A stretch of DNA of 64,000 nucleotides, taken from positions 53,788,432 through 53,852,431 of the forward strand of contig JACSVZ010000002.1 of NCBI GenBank assembly GCA_014706295.1. Direction: 5' to 3'. Made by a program: the position numbers and the translations under genes. Source of the stretch: Lycocorax pyrrhopterus obiensis (Eukaryota; Chordata; Aves; Passeriformes; Paradisaeidae). The notes below the pieces were generated by a model that saw only the letters and a program-made list of their open reading frames with translations, was not told the DNA's origin and made no database searches. Shown here piece after piece: positions 63,698 to 64,000 of the stretch. Every line of letters begins with the position of its first letter. Positions within the stretch are counted from its first letter, which is position 1.

Positions 63698-64000
63698 CCC
63701 CAAAAAGCAGTCTACAGCTTCTTAGCTTCTTTTTCTCTCCCCTCATCCTTATGGGCCGACCAAGAAAAATGTGGTCTGTGTAAATGGAAGATATTCCATA
63801 AATATATTGAGTGGAGCTTACAGTATCCCAAAGGGGCTATTCATCAACTCCAACAGGAATATGCATTGGGAGGCCTTCACCAAATTAAGAAAAAACCAAA
63901 AAAAAAAACCCAGAAAAGGAGCTATCCACTTATCTTGTCATTTGGTTATCTCTGATTTCAAGGAGTTAATGGAGAAATGTTAAGCCTTCACTAGATTTCT
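63698..64000. other. no gene seen to the window end
   Basis: Unique AT-rich sequence with a further A-rich stretch at about 63889-63910. No supported gene. Confidence 0.6.

Noticed and set aside
63519..63746. 75-codon Phe/Ser/Leu-rich minus ORF that looks like a membrane protein
   Set aside because: It is the antisense reading of the GAAAAAA array.

Overview
This window looks like AT-rich, CpG-depleted vertebrate nuclear DNA, almost certainly from a bird. The main evidence is CR1 LINE copies with the bird/reptile 3' end (short repeats of the ATTCTATGA type, seen here as TCACAGAA), ancient amniote repeats and MIR copies. A SINE-like fragment joins the 3' half of a tRNA-Ile to a CR1 tail. I know that design from TguSINE1 of passerine birds, so a passerine is the best guess, though it rests on one degraded copy. 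Nothing looks prokaryotic: no operons, no ribosome-binding sites and no dense coding.

I find no protein-coding gene I can defend. The open reading frames are short (the longest is 175 codons), overlap on both strands, mostly match no family I know, and often lie inside repeats. The exceptions are fragments of the CR1 reverse transcriptase. The window is best read as intergenic or deep intronic sequence. The only promoter-like landmark is a small CpG island near 58.84-59.07 kb, followed at once by a perfect 10-bp inverted repeat.

Layout: 0-0.17 kb, CR1 fragment running off the left edge. 5.07 and 10.47 kb, two copies of an interspersed repeat I do not recognise. 11.2-11.7 kb, CpG-rich LTR-like patch. 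13.2-13.7 kb, 19-bp direct repeat and a MIR. 16.22-16.68 kb, a roughly 460-bp pure pyrimidine/purine microsatellite. 20.4 kb, tRNA-Ile/CR1 SINE. 24.29-24.66 kb, solo endogenous retrovirus LTR with a 6-bp target duplication. 25.9-27.3 kb, old amniote repeats. 33.2-34.0 kb, old CR1 remnant and a weak LTR candidate. 35.2-36.2 kb, the best CR1 copy. 37.9-38.2 kb, diverged tandem duplication. 40.5-42.5 kb, two old CR1 remnants in opposite orientations. 48.5 kb, G/T-rich low-complexity tract. 52 kb, old amniote repeats. 58.8-59.1 kb, CpG island. 59.7 and 60.5 kb, MIR copies. 62.6 kb, old CR1 3' end. 63.57-63.70 kb, A-rich heptamer array.

All repeat names come from memory of family sequences, not from a database search, and boundaries of old copies are approximate. 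No genes are seen to work together. I see no new gene system. The items most worth checking are the CpG island, the paired unknown repeat, the diverged tandem duplication and the long polypurine tract.
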